DNA of 64,000 bases from Tigriopus japonicus (lineage: Eukaryota > Arthropoda > Copepoda > Harpacticoida > Harpacticidae), in contig CM021312.1 in NCBI GenBank assembly GCA_010645155.1, positions 6,957,489 through 7,021,488 of the forward strand. The letters run 5' to 3'. A program made the translations under genes and the position numbers. This document shows positions 35,037-50,000 of the stretch, piece by piece (position 1 is the first letter of the stretch; the number at the start of each line of letters is the position of its first letter). Below the pieces are notes generated by a model. That model was not told the DNA's origin, made no database searches, and saw only the letters and a list, made by a program, of their open reading frames with translations.

Positions 35037-38000
35037 CTGAAAAATGCCAAAAACATACCTGGGTTTTAGATATTTGTCAAATCAATCTATTTTATATTGA
35101 GCAATTAATTGTCAGGTCTGGCGATGATAAAGTTGTTTTTGGAGTCATAGGTTTGGTTAGGGACAAATAACGTGGAATTGGATCAAGAAACGGTGTTTGT
35201 GAAACAAGAATAGCATACTTGCGCTTTTTCACAAGTACTGTATGGCTACACTGTTAACACTGGTTAGTCAGCTGTTTTAGGGGGCCCTTTTCCAGCTATA
35301 TTTCAATCTCTTAGGAGAGTGTCTGTTATATTTGAAGTGTCGCATAAGATAAAAAGATTTATTTCAGACCTGTCGAAGGGTCTAGAAAGTTTTTCTCTGG
35401 CACCATTCTCAAAAATCTGAACACTTTGGGTGAGCAAACGAGTTGATTTGGATCCTCGGTGTCATATTAGGTGAGTGCCGTAAACCGTAAGTTTATCGTT
35501 TAATTGTGTGGTGTTGATTAAACCATTAAATCAAACAGTGAGTTTAAAGCGGATATCAGTATCTATGGAGTTAAAAGACAGACACAAAACATGCAAAAAT
35601 TCCGTCATGCGCATTCATTCTCGGAGGGAGATTACCTTTTAATGGTAGTAGTAGTAGAAGTAGTAATAAATTTGAGGCCTCAAGGCTGTCAAAGACTGTT
35701 TTTTTTCTTTGAGGCTAAGTAAGGGTGGTTTGAAGTAAGAAGCAGGTTCAATTTTGAATGGGGTTAAGCAAACCTAGGGTGGGGAATAAGGACGGATCTT
35801 GTTGAAGCATCGGATATTGAAAGTACAACGAGGCTGGGAAGAAAAACTCCAAAAAAAAGAGGTCACTTACGATTCTGGTTCTTCGGGCATCGGCTCGAGT
35901 GTCCGGGAAATGGATCCTCGGGTCAAATGGGAGGCTCGGCGATCGTAAATGTTGCTCACATCGTCATCCGATGAGTCGCTATCTCCGTCACTGTAAGCGA
36001 AGGATGAGAAGTTAGCGAGAGAAACTCTTTGATCATCATCATCATTACCGTCATCAACTTTGTCGTGATGACTTGCAGAGGTGTCTAAACTGTCTAGCTT
36101 TGGCATTGGTGAAATTCTTTGGCTGCACATTCAGCTCTTTTCGTTTTTAAAAAGAAATCCTAATTGACACCAGTTAATAGAAGTGAGCAATGAGATGAGT
36201 CAATCCCAAGGGGAATTCTCAGACACAAAGTAGGCTTGCTTTTCATTTAATTTCTGCTCAACTAGACATTCTCTCACCTCAGGATTGAGTCGGAGTCAGA
36301 ATCGATCTCTCCGTTCATGGCAGTTTGCAAGTCTTCAATGCGTTTCATGGCCAATTTGAGGTCGTTCTTGGCAGTCACGGTCTCAGCCTCGGCCAATTCG
36401 AGCATCTTCTCGAGCTCGTTCTTCTTGGAATTGACCTCGGTCTCCTTGGCTTGAAGATTGGTGAATTCCTCCTTGAGGTCTCGCAATTGACGTTGAAGCT
36501 TGCGCACCAATTCTTGGGCACTGTGCTCCTTGGCACGTAATTGATCGCATTCAATGTTGATCTTGTCAATGGCCTCTTTCAAGCGATTGATCTGAGTCTC
36601 CATTCGACCTCGAGTGGTTTGCTCCAGGTCCAATTTCGACTCCAGCTCCTTGATCTTGAGCTCTAGACGGTGATGTTGGGCCGTGGACACGTTTTCGCCT
36701 TCCATGGATTGAACTTTGGCCGTGAATTCGGCCAATTGCTCCTTGAGTTGGTTTCGCTCTTCCTCCAAGTCCGAAATGGCATTAGCTTGCTCATGGATGG
36801 TGATCTGGTCCACGGAGAGCTGTCCTACGGAAGCCTTGTATTTCTTCATGACCTCGCTGAGTTCGGAGTCATTATCTTCGAGTTGGGTGGCTAAATCGGC
36901 CTTTTCTCGACCGATGCGGAAGAGTTTATCTTCGACATCGGATTTGGATCGCATGACATCTTCCAATTGTTGTTGGACATCCGAGAGCTCAAGATCGGTG
37001 TTCTGTTTGGCCTTGATGGCAGAAATACGGGCAAACTCGGCATCTTCGAGCTGAAAATGGGAAGTAGAATTATCATTGTGCCATCGATTTTGAACCGAAA
37101 GAGAGGTTTAGTATAATCTTACTTGGTTCTTGAGCTGCCGGATCACGGATTTGTTCGACGTCTCATTGCGAGATCTCTCCAGCATGTATTGAGCATCCTT
37201 GAGGAGAGCCTTGGTTCGCTTTAGGTCCTTCTTGAGCTTGGCCACAACATCCTCGTCGGTAGAGCGCGAGGCCAAATCTTGGAGATTGATGATCTTGGTC
37301 TCCAGTTCATGTTTCTCACGGACGAATCCGATGCGCTCCTCGTGTTCGGACTCGAGTTGTTGTTCCAAGGCCTTGACTTTCTTCATGGCTGCATTTCGGG
37401 CATCCTCCAATTCATCCTCCTTGCTGCTGATCTCTCGGCGATGGTCTTTCTTCAAGGCGGCCATGGACATTTCCAGTTTGATCTTGGCTTGCTCCAACAT
37501 TTGGACTTGACCCGCCATATCATCCAATTCCTCCTCCTGAAAAAAGTCAATACGTCAATTAAACCGGTGAATTAATAAGTAGTTTTTTTGTGCCTTTCTC
37601 GGTCCGTTGAGGTTGAACGCCCCTCTCGGATTCGATTAGTTGGGCCCTCGTCACAAAAATCACTCATTCATGAATGGCGAAGGCAAAACTAAACCAGGAA
37701 AACCTTGTTTTTCTTCACATTGGGTGGGCAATTCGCGGCGCTTCAGGTCTTCTCCATCCCTTCTTCATCTTCACATCAAATCCATCATCGTCATAGGAGC
37801 AATAATAAAAATCCATCGGGGTACTCTTCTTTTCTTACCTGATCTTTGAGCCTCTTTTCGAGGTCGTTTTTCTGTCGTTTCAAGGAGGAGACCTCTTCAT
37901 CGGTGGTCCCACCGGAATGGAGGTCCTCAAGTTCCTTGCTCAAGGCCGAGATCTTCTCGTCCTTATAGTCCAAGTCCAGCTTCATGGCCTAAAGAACATA

Positions 38001-41000
38001 GGTATGTAAGATCATTAATATGCGCGAATCAAAGGGGATAAATGAAAGGATAGAAAATGGCCTCTGGCAGAAATGCAGCCAAACCTTCTTTCTCTACAAC
38101 GCGATTCAATTGTCATGTGACATTGACCTTCACGCTTTTTCCCCTTCGTCTAAATTGCAATTCAGATAACATTCAATTCAGATCGATAAGAGGTTTCTCA
38201 TGTTTCAAAAAATTTCCCCACAGAGGGGGAAAATGGGGTAGGATAAGCACGTTAATTCCGAAGGCAACACCCTTTTTTCCCCGTGTCAAGGTCTCACGCC
38301 CCAAGAGATGGAAATGCATCATTGCTGTCCCAATTAAATCTCGGTTCGTCGAGCAAACACTTCCTCCTCCTACTTCTACTTCTTCTCCATCCCATCATGG
38401 AAACCATGGCTTTGTAAAATACAAGTATGCAACTCATTAACCTTGGAATTGAATGGCGAAGCTGGTGTAGTGATGATTTGAGCACAAAACCGAGCCGAAC
38501 AAACGGCTCGTTCAACAACTACAAAGTCCACAATTGCCGAACACTTCACCAACGCACTGCACTCAACACCTGTGTTTCGGGTGTCAAAGAGAGACACGTG
38601 TGTTTTTTAACTTGTCTACCATTGTTCACCCGTGCAATCACCGAAAAAACATCCACCACAACTGGAAGGCCTATCTACTACACTACTTAGGTACAGTACG
38701 TAATTGTACGGTATGTATGAATACAATATTTCACGTCATTGATGTTGGATCAAACGGGATGTGTTCGAGAAAGAGAGTCAATGATAACTGTCCATGTTGA
38801 AAGAAATTCTCAGTGCTGAACTAACCGTCATCAAGAGATTGGATGGTGGTGGTTCTAGCAACCATCCAAGCAAGCAAGCAGTCCTGTAGTCCTACTGCTA
38901 CCAGAATGGTTCAAGCAGCTGTCTCCCACCACCAGCCAAATTCACTTTTACTTACTACACCATACAATCAACCGAAATCACCAACCAACCAACAGTAGAA
39001 ATAGAAGAAAAAGAAGGGAGAGAAAAAGAAAGAGTGTCGTTCTTGTCGAATGCTCGTCACGCACTTGCATACGTGTTTTCGCGAGTGTGTGTGCGTTTGA
39101 AATCTAATTCCAGGGATATGTTTACACTACAACAGAGCCGTATATTGGTGAACTGGCAAGTAATCCGTCAATCACGTGTTCACGTTATCTATCTATCGAC
39201 CGCAGAAAAGCGTAGACGATCACTGTTAAAACTGCTTCCAAAACCAACCTTGGGTCTCTTCGTTGCCTATTCAGAGTAAGTCCAACTCTCACTTTTTACT
39301 CATGATCAGGTTCAATTGAATTGATGGTTCTTTTTAACCAGTGTCATTGGTTGAAAGTAGATCCAAAGGATCGTGCGAGCACGAACTGTGGAATTTCTCT
39401 GTTTTTCTCTTGGCACACTTGTCTTTCTCATGGTGGACATCGTTATTCTCGAGGTAAAAGAGGGCCTACCAGTTATAAGCTCGTCCTCGACTTTGGTCCA
39501 GTGCCAATTTCATGCCAATGAGCCCATATCACATGTCTTATCCTAGCTAATCAGGGGCCAATTTGAGCCCATTTATCCAGAAGCAGCCTAGCTAAGTACT
39601 CAGTTCGGTGTCCGAGCCTTGGTTCTGCATCAGAACTAATACTTTACAAAGCTAATGGTTGGAAGTGCATGCACTGGAATTTTGAAATTGGCCTCAGTAT
39701 GATCATTTAATGAGGGAAGGTGTCATGGACACTTACTCGCTTTTACGACTCGGACGAAGGTTGTAGATTCCTCGCTCTCAGGCATATTATCCGAATTAAT
39801 ATAAAATTTACATCTTGGAAGGCATCGAACAAAGACGATCTGGGCGTTGTCGCTATTTCTGTTTACTGTCTGTCCCACCCACGAACCTAATCAATTACAG
39901 ATGTTGGTTGCCATTTTTACATAAAAGAATGCACGTAACCTTGAACTTGGAAGAGTGCAAATCTTCACGGTTCTTAATCCATTCGAACGCGAATGAATTT
40001 GCGGTGACAGACATTCACAATCAGAGGACCGTATTGTACGTTCATGGCTGAAGGCGAGACTGAAAAGTCATAAATCAGCACAACTAACTAATTTTGGGCA
40101 TGAATTGGGATTTTTTTTCTTTCCAAGCAGAAAATTAATTAACACCTGTAGTATATGGTAGAACCATAAGCGAGCGAGTGTATATACATATGTGATCGCA
40201 GTGTGGCATTTAATCACCTCTTCAGTAAGCCTCGAGACTGATTGTTTGAGCGTGGAAGGGGCCTTTTATCGTGCTCAAGATGGTGGTTCTGCACTATTCA
40301 TTTGGACTGCTCTACCCTCTACAAACACTCCAGATGACTCAGCGCATGTCTTCATCTCTTTAAACGGAGGGATTTTATGGTTTCAAACACAGATAATGCC
40401 ATCTGGCTTTGTCTCGAATTCGATGTGGAGCCGGTAATAAATCCTTGGTTAAAGCCAAGAACTACTTCGAACCTGAAGTGTCGGTCGGGATCGGACCGAA
40501 CAAGGAAATAATAATTATCGTTTTCCTGAAATTTGATACTCCTTCCTTAAGTCCTCTTCTTCTTCAAGACCTGAGAAGGTGAGAGAAGCTCGAGGATTAA
40601 AGAACGGGATCTTCAAAAAGCCATTGCTGCTTGCTTGAATGTAGGATGTTGGTTGGCATGTCAAACCACCATATATTCTGACGGGCCTTTCAATCTCGAA
40701 CGACGAACCGTCCACGAATGAAAAGAGCCTACTACCATTTTTCAATCGGACATGCCTTGAAGGCCTTTCTTAGATCCTAAATAATCCATCCCAATCAACT
40801 CGATCTAGTTGTCGAGTATCATCAAAGTTGGTTTGGCGGAGGCTAGGCACAAAAAAAGATGGTGGATTTACACGAAAACAACTGGAGAACCACACACCGA
40901 ACAATATGAAGGCGGCAGGATGGGGCATCGTTAGCCACCCACCTACGAATAATATGGTTTCCAATTGGTTGCTCCAAAAGCGGAGTTTGAAAATCTGATG

Positions 41001-44000
41001 ACCAAATTTCAACGTCCAGACTTGGGATCACGAACTATTCAAACCAAAGTCTCTCTTTCTCACTCTCTTACCTAACTTTGCTATTAACCCGTTGAATTGG
41101 CAAGATTGTCACACGTTGTCATTGCATAAAAGCAAAATTCCACCTTGAGGAAAATTAGATATGCATCGTGTTGGCTGGTTTTAGCGAGGTTTTTGAGATT
41201 ACCGTTTGTAGATTAACTCACTCACCCTTCCTGAGTGCCTAGTGCTCATCTCATTGTAAGGCGAGAGAGAGAGGTTTCTGGGAAAAATGTATGTAAATCG
41301 CAATTTACTCTGCTCAATGCCATTTTATGCAGTCAAAAACGCATGATTACAGGCCAAGATTTTTGAAGGTGCTGTTAGGAGGTCTCTATGGACGATTTTA
41401 TTACGACGGATTTGTCCTGGATCTACTGAAGTCATGTTTTCTATGACCCTGACAATACGGGCACGGTCTATTATCGTTATTATTAGGTGCATCTTCCTCC
41501 TTCTTGTTCATCCAGGACATATTGCTCAGGAAATTGAATCAAGATTCAAGGAAGTCAAGGTCCAATAATCTTTTGGGATTCGAAACACGCACATCAAAAA
41601 GCGATTGAGCTGATCAAAACGCTCATCTTGTCTTAGCCCTTGGCTAAATATTCCTCTAACCCATAAGGTAAATGCTTCTGAAGACAGGTCTTGATGCCAG
41701 TACTTTATGAAGTCATCAATCCATCGCACTTGACAGCGGAATAATTAGAGGCATGAGAAATATCTCCGCGTCCCTCTCGAATTTAAAGAGTGTCGAGCGG
41801 ATATGGCACCCATTATGGGTTGGAATTAAGTAACAGCTTGAAAATAAAGCCACAAGAACCGGGAAACAAACGTGGTTGGGTATCTTGCTTACCGCCAGCT
41901 ACTCTACATAGGTATGTACGTAAAACGCGAGGCTGAGTCATGGATCACGGCTTCCATTGTGTCCTTCTCGAGATTCCAACAAATCAGGTAGACACATAGA
42001 CCCCCCGATAAAAAGCCCCGATAGTCGTCCGAATCTGAATTGAGTCGAGTGTGCCCAATAAAAACGGTCGACTAGAACCGGCTAAATAGAGTAGTGGTGC
42101 AAGAAGGCAACCTATCTGAATACATCTTCTCTCCCCCTTCCCCCATTGAAAAGAATCACATTCGAAGGCCCCCCTTCATCGTCGTTAAGTCTTTCTTACG
42201 GTGATGACGATGATGGGATATGGTTGGCGAAGGTGGTGGTTGGTGTGAGTCATCTATTACTTGCAGCAGGGTGAGTGAGTGAGCAACCAACCAACCAGCC
42301 AGTCAAGCAACCATCCAACTAACCAGTCAGCCAGTAACTTGCTGCCTGGAATGTCCTTGGCAGGAAGCAAGACCCAAAATTGAACGAAGAACAACCCTGC
42401 CAGATCAAGGAGGAAGCAACATGAATGAGCTACAAAAAATAAGTTTGAAGTGAAGGGACCCTTTATCTTGATTACTGGGGATATGTGAGCGTGCGTGTGT
42501 GCGAGTATTTGTTGTATGCGGTTAGGATAGAAGCCAAATTCTGACAATAATAAGAAGTACCATTCCATCTCCGATCTGCATCAAGGAACCAGACAAACAT
42601 CGAGTGGCTAGTTGGTGAGCTGAGCAATCGATGACCCTCTAATTGGCGGCTTTTCGAGCTGAATCGATATCTGGAAGGTTTATCTCTAGGTCTTGAAGTG
42701 GATCGATTGCTCATTGGAAACAGTTGTACAATCTTGCAGCCTTTTCTCACACAAGCCACAAGCAGCAAATTTGTGCTTGTGGCTTGAATCAGTTGTGCTT
42801 GAACCAGTTGTGGAAAAGGGTTGTGAGCGACTAGCTCGGTAATAATCCTAATCTCCCAGATGACATTTCTCCAGTGGTCGGAAAAGGTCAACCTAATGCA
42901 ATCTCTTCCAGTGCTAAGCCAGGAAATGACTTTGAAGTCAAGATAGAGCACTGTGCTCATTCCCAAGATAATTGTGTCATGGACACACAGTGTGCCCGCT
43001 GGGCTCTATGGCCAATATGAGACATATCCTAGCCATTACCAAACAAGTAAGTGTTCGCTTTGAAATGCAAACTTCCCCTGAAGGATCACGAGGGGAACTA
43101 ACTCAAAGAGGCCTTGGCAGGCACGGTCAAAAAAAAAGAGATTGGAGAATGAGAATAGTCAGTCCAGAGTGAGAGCTTGTTCAAGGAGAGGTAGTAGTAG
43201 CGTTCTACTGTCGAGTGCGTAGGCACTCAATGTAGTGGTTTGGGATGTCAAGGGGTCAAATTGTCGCGACTAAAGCGTACAAGATATGCGTTGTCGGCAT
43301 GCACACAAGCAAGCGAGTAGGCATATACTTTACTGATTGTGGGGCATGATGGTGTACCTCTCGAAGGGATTGACTAGTGTCATTTAAAAGGGCTTGGTTC
43401 GTCCAATAGGTTGGTGACCCTACCAAATTGTGGTTGTACGATCCTTTCCCGTTGGTGAGACTGTTTTTGCGGTTGTTGTGCTCCAGACGCAGGCCTGAGT
43501 TTTGCTTGGGATCCAGGGTCTCAATCACAAGTGTTGAGGTCTGATTATGCAGACTGGGCTTCCGTCGCCTATCAGAGATGATGATGGTTTTCTCCTCAAT
43601 CACTCGCTCATTTCGACCCCTGTATTCGTCTTCTTCGTAAATGGTGGATGGCACTGGCGAAATGGACGAAAGAGGAGGAACGGGAGGAGATGATCCTCTC
43701 TCAGATGTTGGCACCAAATCTGGAGTAGTCTCATTTTCCGATTCCTCAACGGCGTCTGGCATTCTCGAAACATCCTCATCTTGTCGAATATAGGGAAGCG
43801 AGGCGGGTTCTGATAATTCCTCATCAGATAATGGCTCCTCGACTGGAGTATGTTCTTCGACAGGAGTATGCTCTTCGATAGAAGTATGGTCCTTGGTAGG
43901 AGTACTCTCCTCGTGGTCAACAGTTTTAGGCGAAGACACTTGCGGAATTTCATCAGACGTTTCAGGGGGAGAATCATCAAGGGTCTTTGAAGAAGGAGCT

Positions 44001-47000
44001 TCCTTAGTGGCCTCCTCCTTCTTCTCCTTCAAAGCCGATGAAGATTCTTGAACAACATTCAGAGATTCCTTAACTACGTTAAGCGATTTTGGAACCACTT
44101 CCGATACCTTGGGCAAGGATTTCAACGAGTTCTCTCGAGTGACTGTTAGGGATGGGATAATTGGCGAAGTTGAAGACTTCTCTCTTACCACGCGAGTGGT
44201 TGCGGCTTTTGAAGAAAAATTGCCGCCAAACTCTGTGGTGGTGAGTGTGGTTTTCTTGACATTGATGGTTACGTTGTTAGCACTATTGATTTGACCAGAG
44301 CTTGAAGATTTGGCCCCATGTGACACGGGTTGGATGGGCAAAGTCTGAGACTTGGCAATGGGACGCTTGGTTGAAGTCGAGGACGTGGTGGATCCAATGG
44401 ATGAGTTCGAGGGCGTTCTCTTCACTGGTGTCGTTCTGCCCGAACTCGAAGTAGAACTTGTCTTTTGCAGCTTCGGATGCTGATTAGTAGTTGAGGCAGA
44501 GCTGGAGGTCTGAGATTTAGAAGCTGATGAAGCATGGGCAGAGGCTCGTGCAGAAGGAGTGACTGGAACCCGGTTGATATTGTTGAAAGCCGAAGACTTT
44601 GACGGAGGAGAAGGCGTGGATGAAGCCGATAATGTCGCCGGTTTCGACGTGTTTGTCGTCGGGTTTTGAGATTGAATCCGGAATGGTGAAGATCGCACCT
44701 TGCTGCCTTGCGACGGGGGTGATTTCCCTGACCTATCCTTCAAAGGAGAAACGGTCTCAGCTTTGCTCTTGACAGCACTACCATTGTTGGATTTGGCACA
44801 ATCTCCCGGTGGACTAGTTTGGGCAGTAGTGGCATCGGCCGAAGGGCCCGATCTGCCTTGAGAGCTTGGAGTGGTAGTGGGTGTTGCAGTGGTTGGAGTT
44901 GTTGTGGTTGAGGCCTTTTTGATGGGTGTTGACTGGGTCGATGATTTATTAGCAATCGTGCTCGATGGTGATCCTCCTCCACTGCTAAATTGGGATTTGA
45001 TGGCGTCAAAGTTCTTCCCAGAGTACGTCTTGGAGAGCGGACTATGGCTTTTTGTTGCGCTCGAGTTCACGGTTAGATTTTGCTGCTTGGATTGCTCAAA
45101 AATGGAAATCCTTTCTGAGATGGGTTTCTTCCCAGACTGACTTAAACGTGTGGCAGACATAATGAATGTGTCGTATCTTGCGTTCGAATGCAAGATTCTA
45201 TCGGTGGAGAAAGAGGCAGTAACTTGATCCTCGACGTTTTCAGTTGGAGCTTGGAGAGAACTTCCAACCGATAGGCGAAACTGAATAACAATATCAAATC
45301 GAGTGGCACAACTTCAAAACAACAAATCACAGGTCAATTTTCATCACAGACTGAAGAGGCACTATTGATCCGCATTCCACCAAAAACTCACGTCAAACCG
45401 ATCAACATTCGAGACCCTGGCTTTCACTAAGGGCCCAGGTAAAGAAGGTCACTTTGTTGATTCCACAAGATGGGGAGATTGTTCTTGATTCTCCACTACC
45501 GAGTTAAGGGCGCCATGAAGGAGCCGCTGACTATCGAGCACCACTGACAGCAATCTGTTGAGAACTACTGAACTTGGCCAACTCGATCCAGAGGACTTCC
45601 ATGCTCTTGCCTCCAAAAAGAATCCAACGGAGACATGTGCAGCACGCTCTCTCTCTCTCCCTCATACATACACTCCTCCTCCTCCTCAGTCAGCCAACGA
45701 GTTAGTGAGTGCGTAAGGCAACGATAGCCGATATCCAACCGACCAAGCATATCCAGCTCCTCATGAAGTCTCTCGGATTGTGATTGTCTACAATCCTGCC
45801 AGTCAGCCACTTTTCCTCCTGCTTTTGGCGGTACGAGTCCATAGGTCTCGTCCTCTGGAGCTCTGTCCAAGAGCCGCCAAAAGCGAATGAGAACCCCCAC
45901 CTGTGGAGTGGCTACAGCAGAACTGCCAACTTTGGTAGATTTCGGGGCGAAGCTTGATTCTGTTGAGAGGCTCTACTACTACCTTTGGTCACCCTTCAGG
46001 GCCCCAAATTGAGGTGAGACTACACCAGTGTGGATGGGTATTGGGGAGCAAGATGGTCGCGAGATCAGTCGGGCCAAGAATTCGGGTTCCCAATAGAGAG
46101 ATTGCGATTACCAAGGCACCGAGACGACCGTCCAAAGAGTGTTTGGTGGTTGAAGTTCTTTCTTGGCGTTGCTGTTAGTGTTGCACTTTTGCTTATCTCT
46201 GGAATGGATGTTGAATGGATGGATGGTTGGTTGGCTAGCTGGCTAGTTGGTTGTGATATTGCTCAAGTCAGCCAGCAATATTCTCAAACTTCTTCAACTT
46301 TTCCAGGGTTGGGGGCAGGTGATGATTGCCTGGGGAATTCTGAGGCAGTTTTACCTACCCCTTTGCCACAGAGTGATCCAACTAAAAGGTACATGTTGTC
46401 CTAAAGCCTGCCAGCAACCACGGGGAATTCTGATACCATTTATTCCTAACCTCCCCCTGGCACAAGCTTCCATTCAATTTGGCCCCATAGCTAAAAAAAA
46501 ATGAAGGGGGATTGGGATCGAAATTGCCTCCTAAAAAGCACGCAACATCTTTTCGGACAATCATCAACAAAGCCATTGAAATCTCTATTTTGGAGAGAGG
46601 CAAGACGGTTCGGAATTTGGATGGAGGATGGCAAATGTTGAGTAGGAGGTGGAGAGCCATTTGATCTTACATCAACATGGCCAGAGCACACTCACAAGAA
46701 TAAGCTCTTGTCGATGGAACCGCAGATAAGCTCAGCTTTGGTTAAATTGGATTGGGCCACTAATAATCACAACTTGGAGCTTCTTGTTAGCTCATACTCT
46801 ACTCCATGAAGTTGGGGAATTATGGACCCGATTTGGCAGCTTGTTTGACATCGCTTCCCACTTCGTGACCCAGAGTGTCTTCGTGACTATCTGATTTCCA
46901 GAAAAGCGCATTCAAATATCCACTCAAATAATGCGGAATCATCATTCACAGAGCAGGGGGGAAATGAATGCACGATATCCATACGGGACATTTCTGGCAT

Positions 47001-50000
47001 AATTTGATGATATGTCCACTCATTTGAACAACATGCCTGTCATTCCATGATGGGCCTGTTAAGTAACGTTTCGTCTGAGTGGGAATTGAATCCATCTAGT
47101 GACATGAGGACAAAAGGTATTTCTGGGAGGTGGATCTTTGGAGTCTCGGAATTCTATCTCCCAAAGAACCTTTTCTTGTCGTCAAATTGAGGAAATAAAG
47201 CTTAATGACCCGAAATCAAAGACCAACAGACAAATAGCTCAAGCACAATTGAAAACAGAGTACATCCATACAGACTCCCAAGAACTTGGGAATCGGAGAA
47301 TTAGAAGAATCCAGTCCAATGTGAGTGTGTACTGTTGTGCAGTGTACGTATGTCAGCTCAGTCAGTGTGAAAAAGTCAAGAATCAGTAATTGCCTTTGAA
47401 GTTCATTAAATCGCCAGAGTACGATTCCACGAGGTGCGTGACGACAAAACAAATGAACCTCATGGATGCCTCAATGGCGAGACGAAGGGAGCCTTTTGAT
47501 TCACCATTATATGAGGGGTCTGCAATTTGGTATGTGTTGGTCGATTGTTGACGAAGTTTCCTTTCAATAAGCAATGAAGCGGGTGATGATGGAAGATCCC
47601 TGTTTTGATAGTGCATGTACATTTGGTACATGCAAGTGAATGAGAGGCCAAGGAAGTTCATTAAATGTTGATGGTGTATAAATAATTGAGGCCCACAATG
47701 GCAGGCACAAAGGAGCGCTAAAGATCAAAGTGCCAACATCTGTACTACCACAACATCCACAACTACTACCACTACTACAGCAACTACCCACGAGCCTTGA
47801 GCCAACTTCTTGAGAAGAATGGCAAGAAGAAATCGACCAACTCTTTTGAAGACAGAGTCACCCCCGGCTTAACACCTTTGGATACGAGTTATGTACAAAT
47901 AAACAGACACTTCTCATCAGCGCTCATGACCCAACTATGCCAATCAGACCATGGCAATGCCGGTTGGTTTGATGCCCGAAACATGGCGGACAGTGCTGGT
48001 TTATTTTCATATAAGGAAAGCCAACCGATAGCACCAATCAATGGTTCAAGCCTTCAAATTATGAGAAGGATCCTTTTATTATTCCAAGCAGAAGTCCTTG
48101 GAATGTCACGAATTATCTGTAGCCATTTATCGTCCGTATTGGAAGATGTTTAGCTGTTTTGGGAATGGAAGTGGTGACCAACCACGATACTTTGTTGTCA
48201 CTTGTGACCAATGTGGTTGGTGTTGTCAAACCATGAAAGAGTCCGCCAAATGAATGGCTTTGAATGACTATTGAGGTTTCATTCCATACAAGAAAAGGAA
48301 GAATAAGAGGTGGAGGAATAACAACAACGACATCCACGCAGTTGTCATCCAGGTCCACGGGACAGCCAATAGGGTGGTGGTGTTTTGACATCTCCTTTTC
48401 TGAACACCTCGTGTTTTTGTTCAATACCTAACCATAAACTCATCAAGGAAAGGTCAGACCGAAGACCCAAATCGCATCGCAGCAATTCGTATGGAGAGTG
48501 CGACTTTATTCATGCATGACGATGAGCTCTGCTCGCTCATCTTGATAGCAACCAACTTCACTGGCAGTTGCCAGTTCCCATTCTGCTCATCATCATCATC
48601 ATCATCACCGCCATCACCTTCCACGTCTCCGCGATGGCAATCATCTTCGTTCAAATGACATATCTTTGCATCCGGGGCTGGATTCAAGGATGACTGAAAC
48701 CTTGGCAAAGACACCAACCAAAAATACGTTCATTCGTTCGTTCAAGGCATAAGAGATCGGGGCCCTATGACGAACCGGACGGAGAACGAAGAATGAACGA
48801 CAATTTTGACGTTGACACGCAGGATCGACTCAAGATCCAATACATACAGTTCAACGAGGCTTAGTCATCCAACCACCTCCACAGATATCCACCCTGAGGG
48901 TAGATGGAGATTGCTCTCGCACTTCTAACATTGTTTACGTTCCCTAATTGCCCCGAAAAGCCCATAAACCCCAACCAACCATAAAGACAGGCTCTAATTC
49001 CAGCATCATCGAGAGTCTGAGAAGTTCCAATGTCTGTGAATTGAGTCACGTTACCGGTGGAAACATGGCTGTTCCTCGACGGCGAAGTCGAACACGGAAA
49101 TAGCTTTTGACGAGAAGCACCCCAATACACAGACCCAAACCAGCCACACTTGGTTGGGCACCATTTGAATCTATTTAATTCTTTATGGCAAGGCTGGGTG
49201 AAGTCATCGCTGAGAACCAACCAACCAACCAACCAACAAATTTGCCCCGAGGAGATTCAGTAATAGTGAAGGTGCGTCCGATCGAGTCTTGCGGACAAAC
49301 GAGGATGGAGTAACAGAAAGAGGTATGCCAGTCCATCATCAGGTTTTTAAAAGGGAAACAATCAGTGGATTGATAAGTCATCTTGGTTAGAAGGGACAAC
49401 CAGGACTGGGCATGATTAATAAGGCCTCGTCACTTGGAGATTTCATTGGTACTATTCCTACTTCTCCGCTTGCTCCTCAGAGTCCTCGTTTGCTTGGTTG
49501 GCACGATTTGCTGAATAATCCCAAGTCATGCATAAACCTATGTCTGATGAGAACAAGCCAATAGATGGAAGGACAAGAATGTCTTTTGGACAAGCATTTT
49601 TCAAATGATTCTTCGCTCGTAAAGATGGCGAGGGGCCTTGTTGAAGGACATGCCAGTATCATTCACAACCGAATTGAAAACCCGACCTTTTTGACACCTC
49701 ACGTAGGATCCATTCGACTTGAAGTCACCCTTCTCTGGTCTCTACTGTACTGTACGTTCGTATGTAGTTGGAATGGTGGGTGAAAGAGAACGAGTAGATG
49801 GAGTGTATTCAAAATATGATTATGGTCACAAGAGGACAGTCATATTTTGTAATCAAACATGAGAGTCCTCCATTATCCTTCAAGGTTGCAGTCAAATGAG
49901 ATGGAGTGCGTGCGTGTGCATTCGAGCAACCGGTGATACATTTTCCATCGAAAGAGTTAATCTCCAGTTGGAACAGGTTCCTCACATTGGTCGCAACGAT

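Noticed and set aside
36325..37575. Plus-strand open frames opposite the myosin coiled-coil exons
   Set aside because: They are antisense shadows; Glu/Gln/Lys-rich heptads on the minus strand give Leu/Ser/Phe-rich frames.
40515..41012. Two adjacent minus-strand frames that look weakly protein-like
   Set aside because: Stops between them, no splice sites that join them, and no known family.
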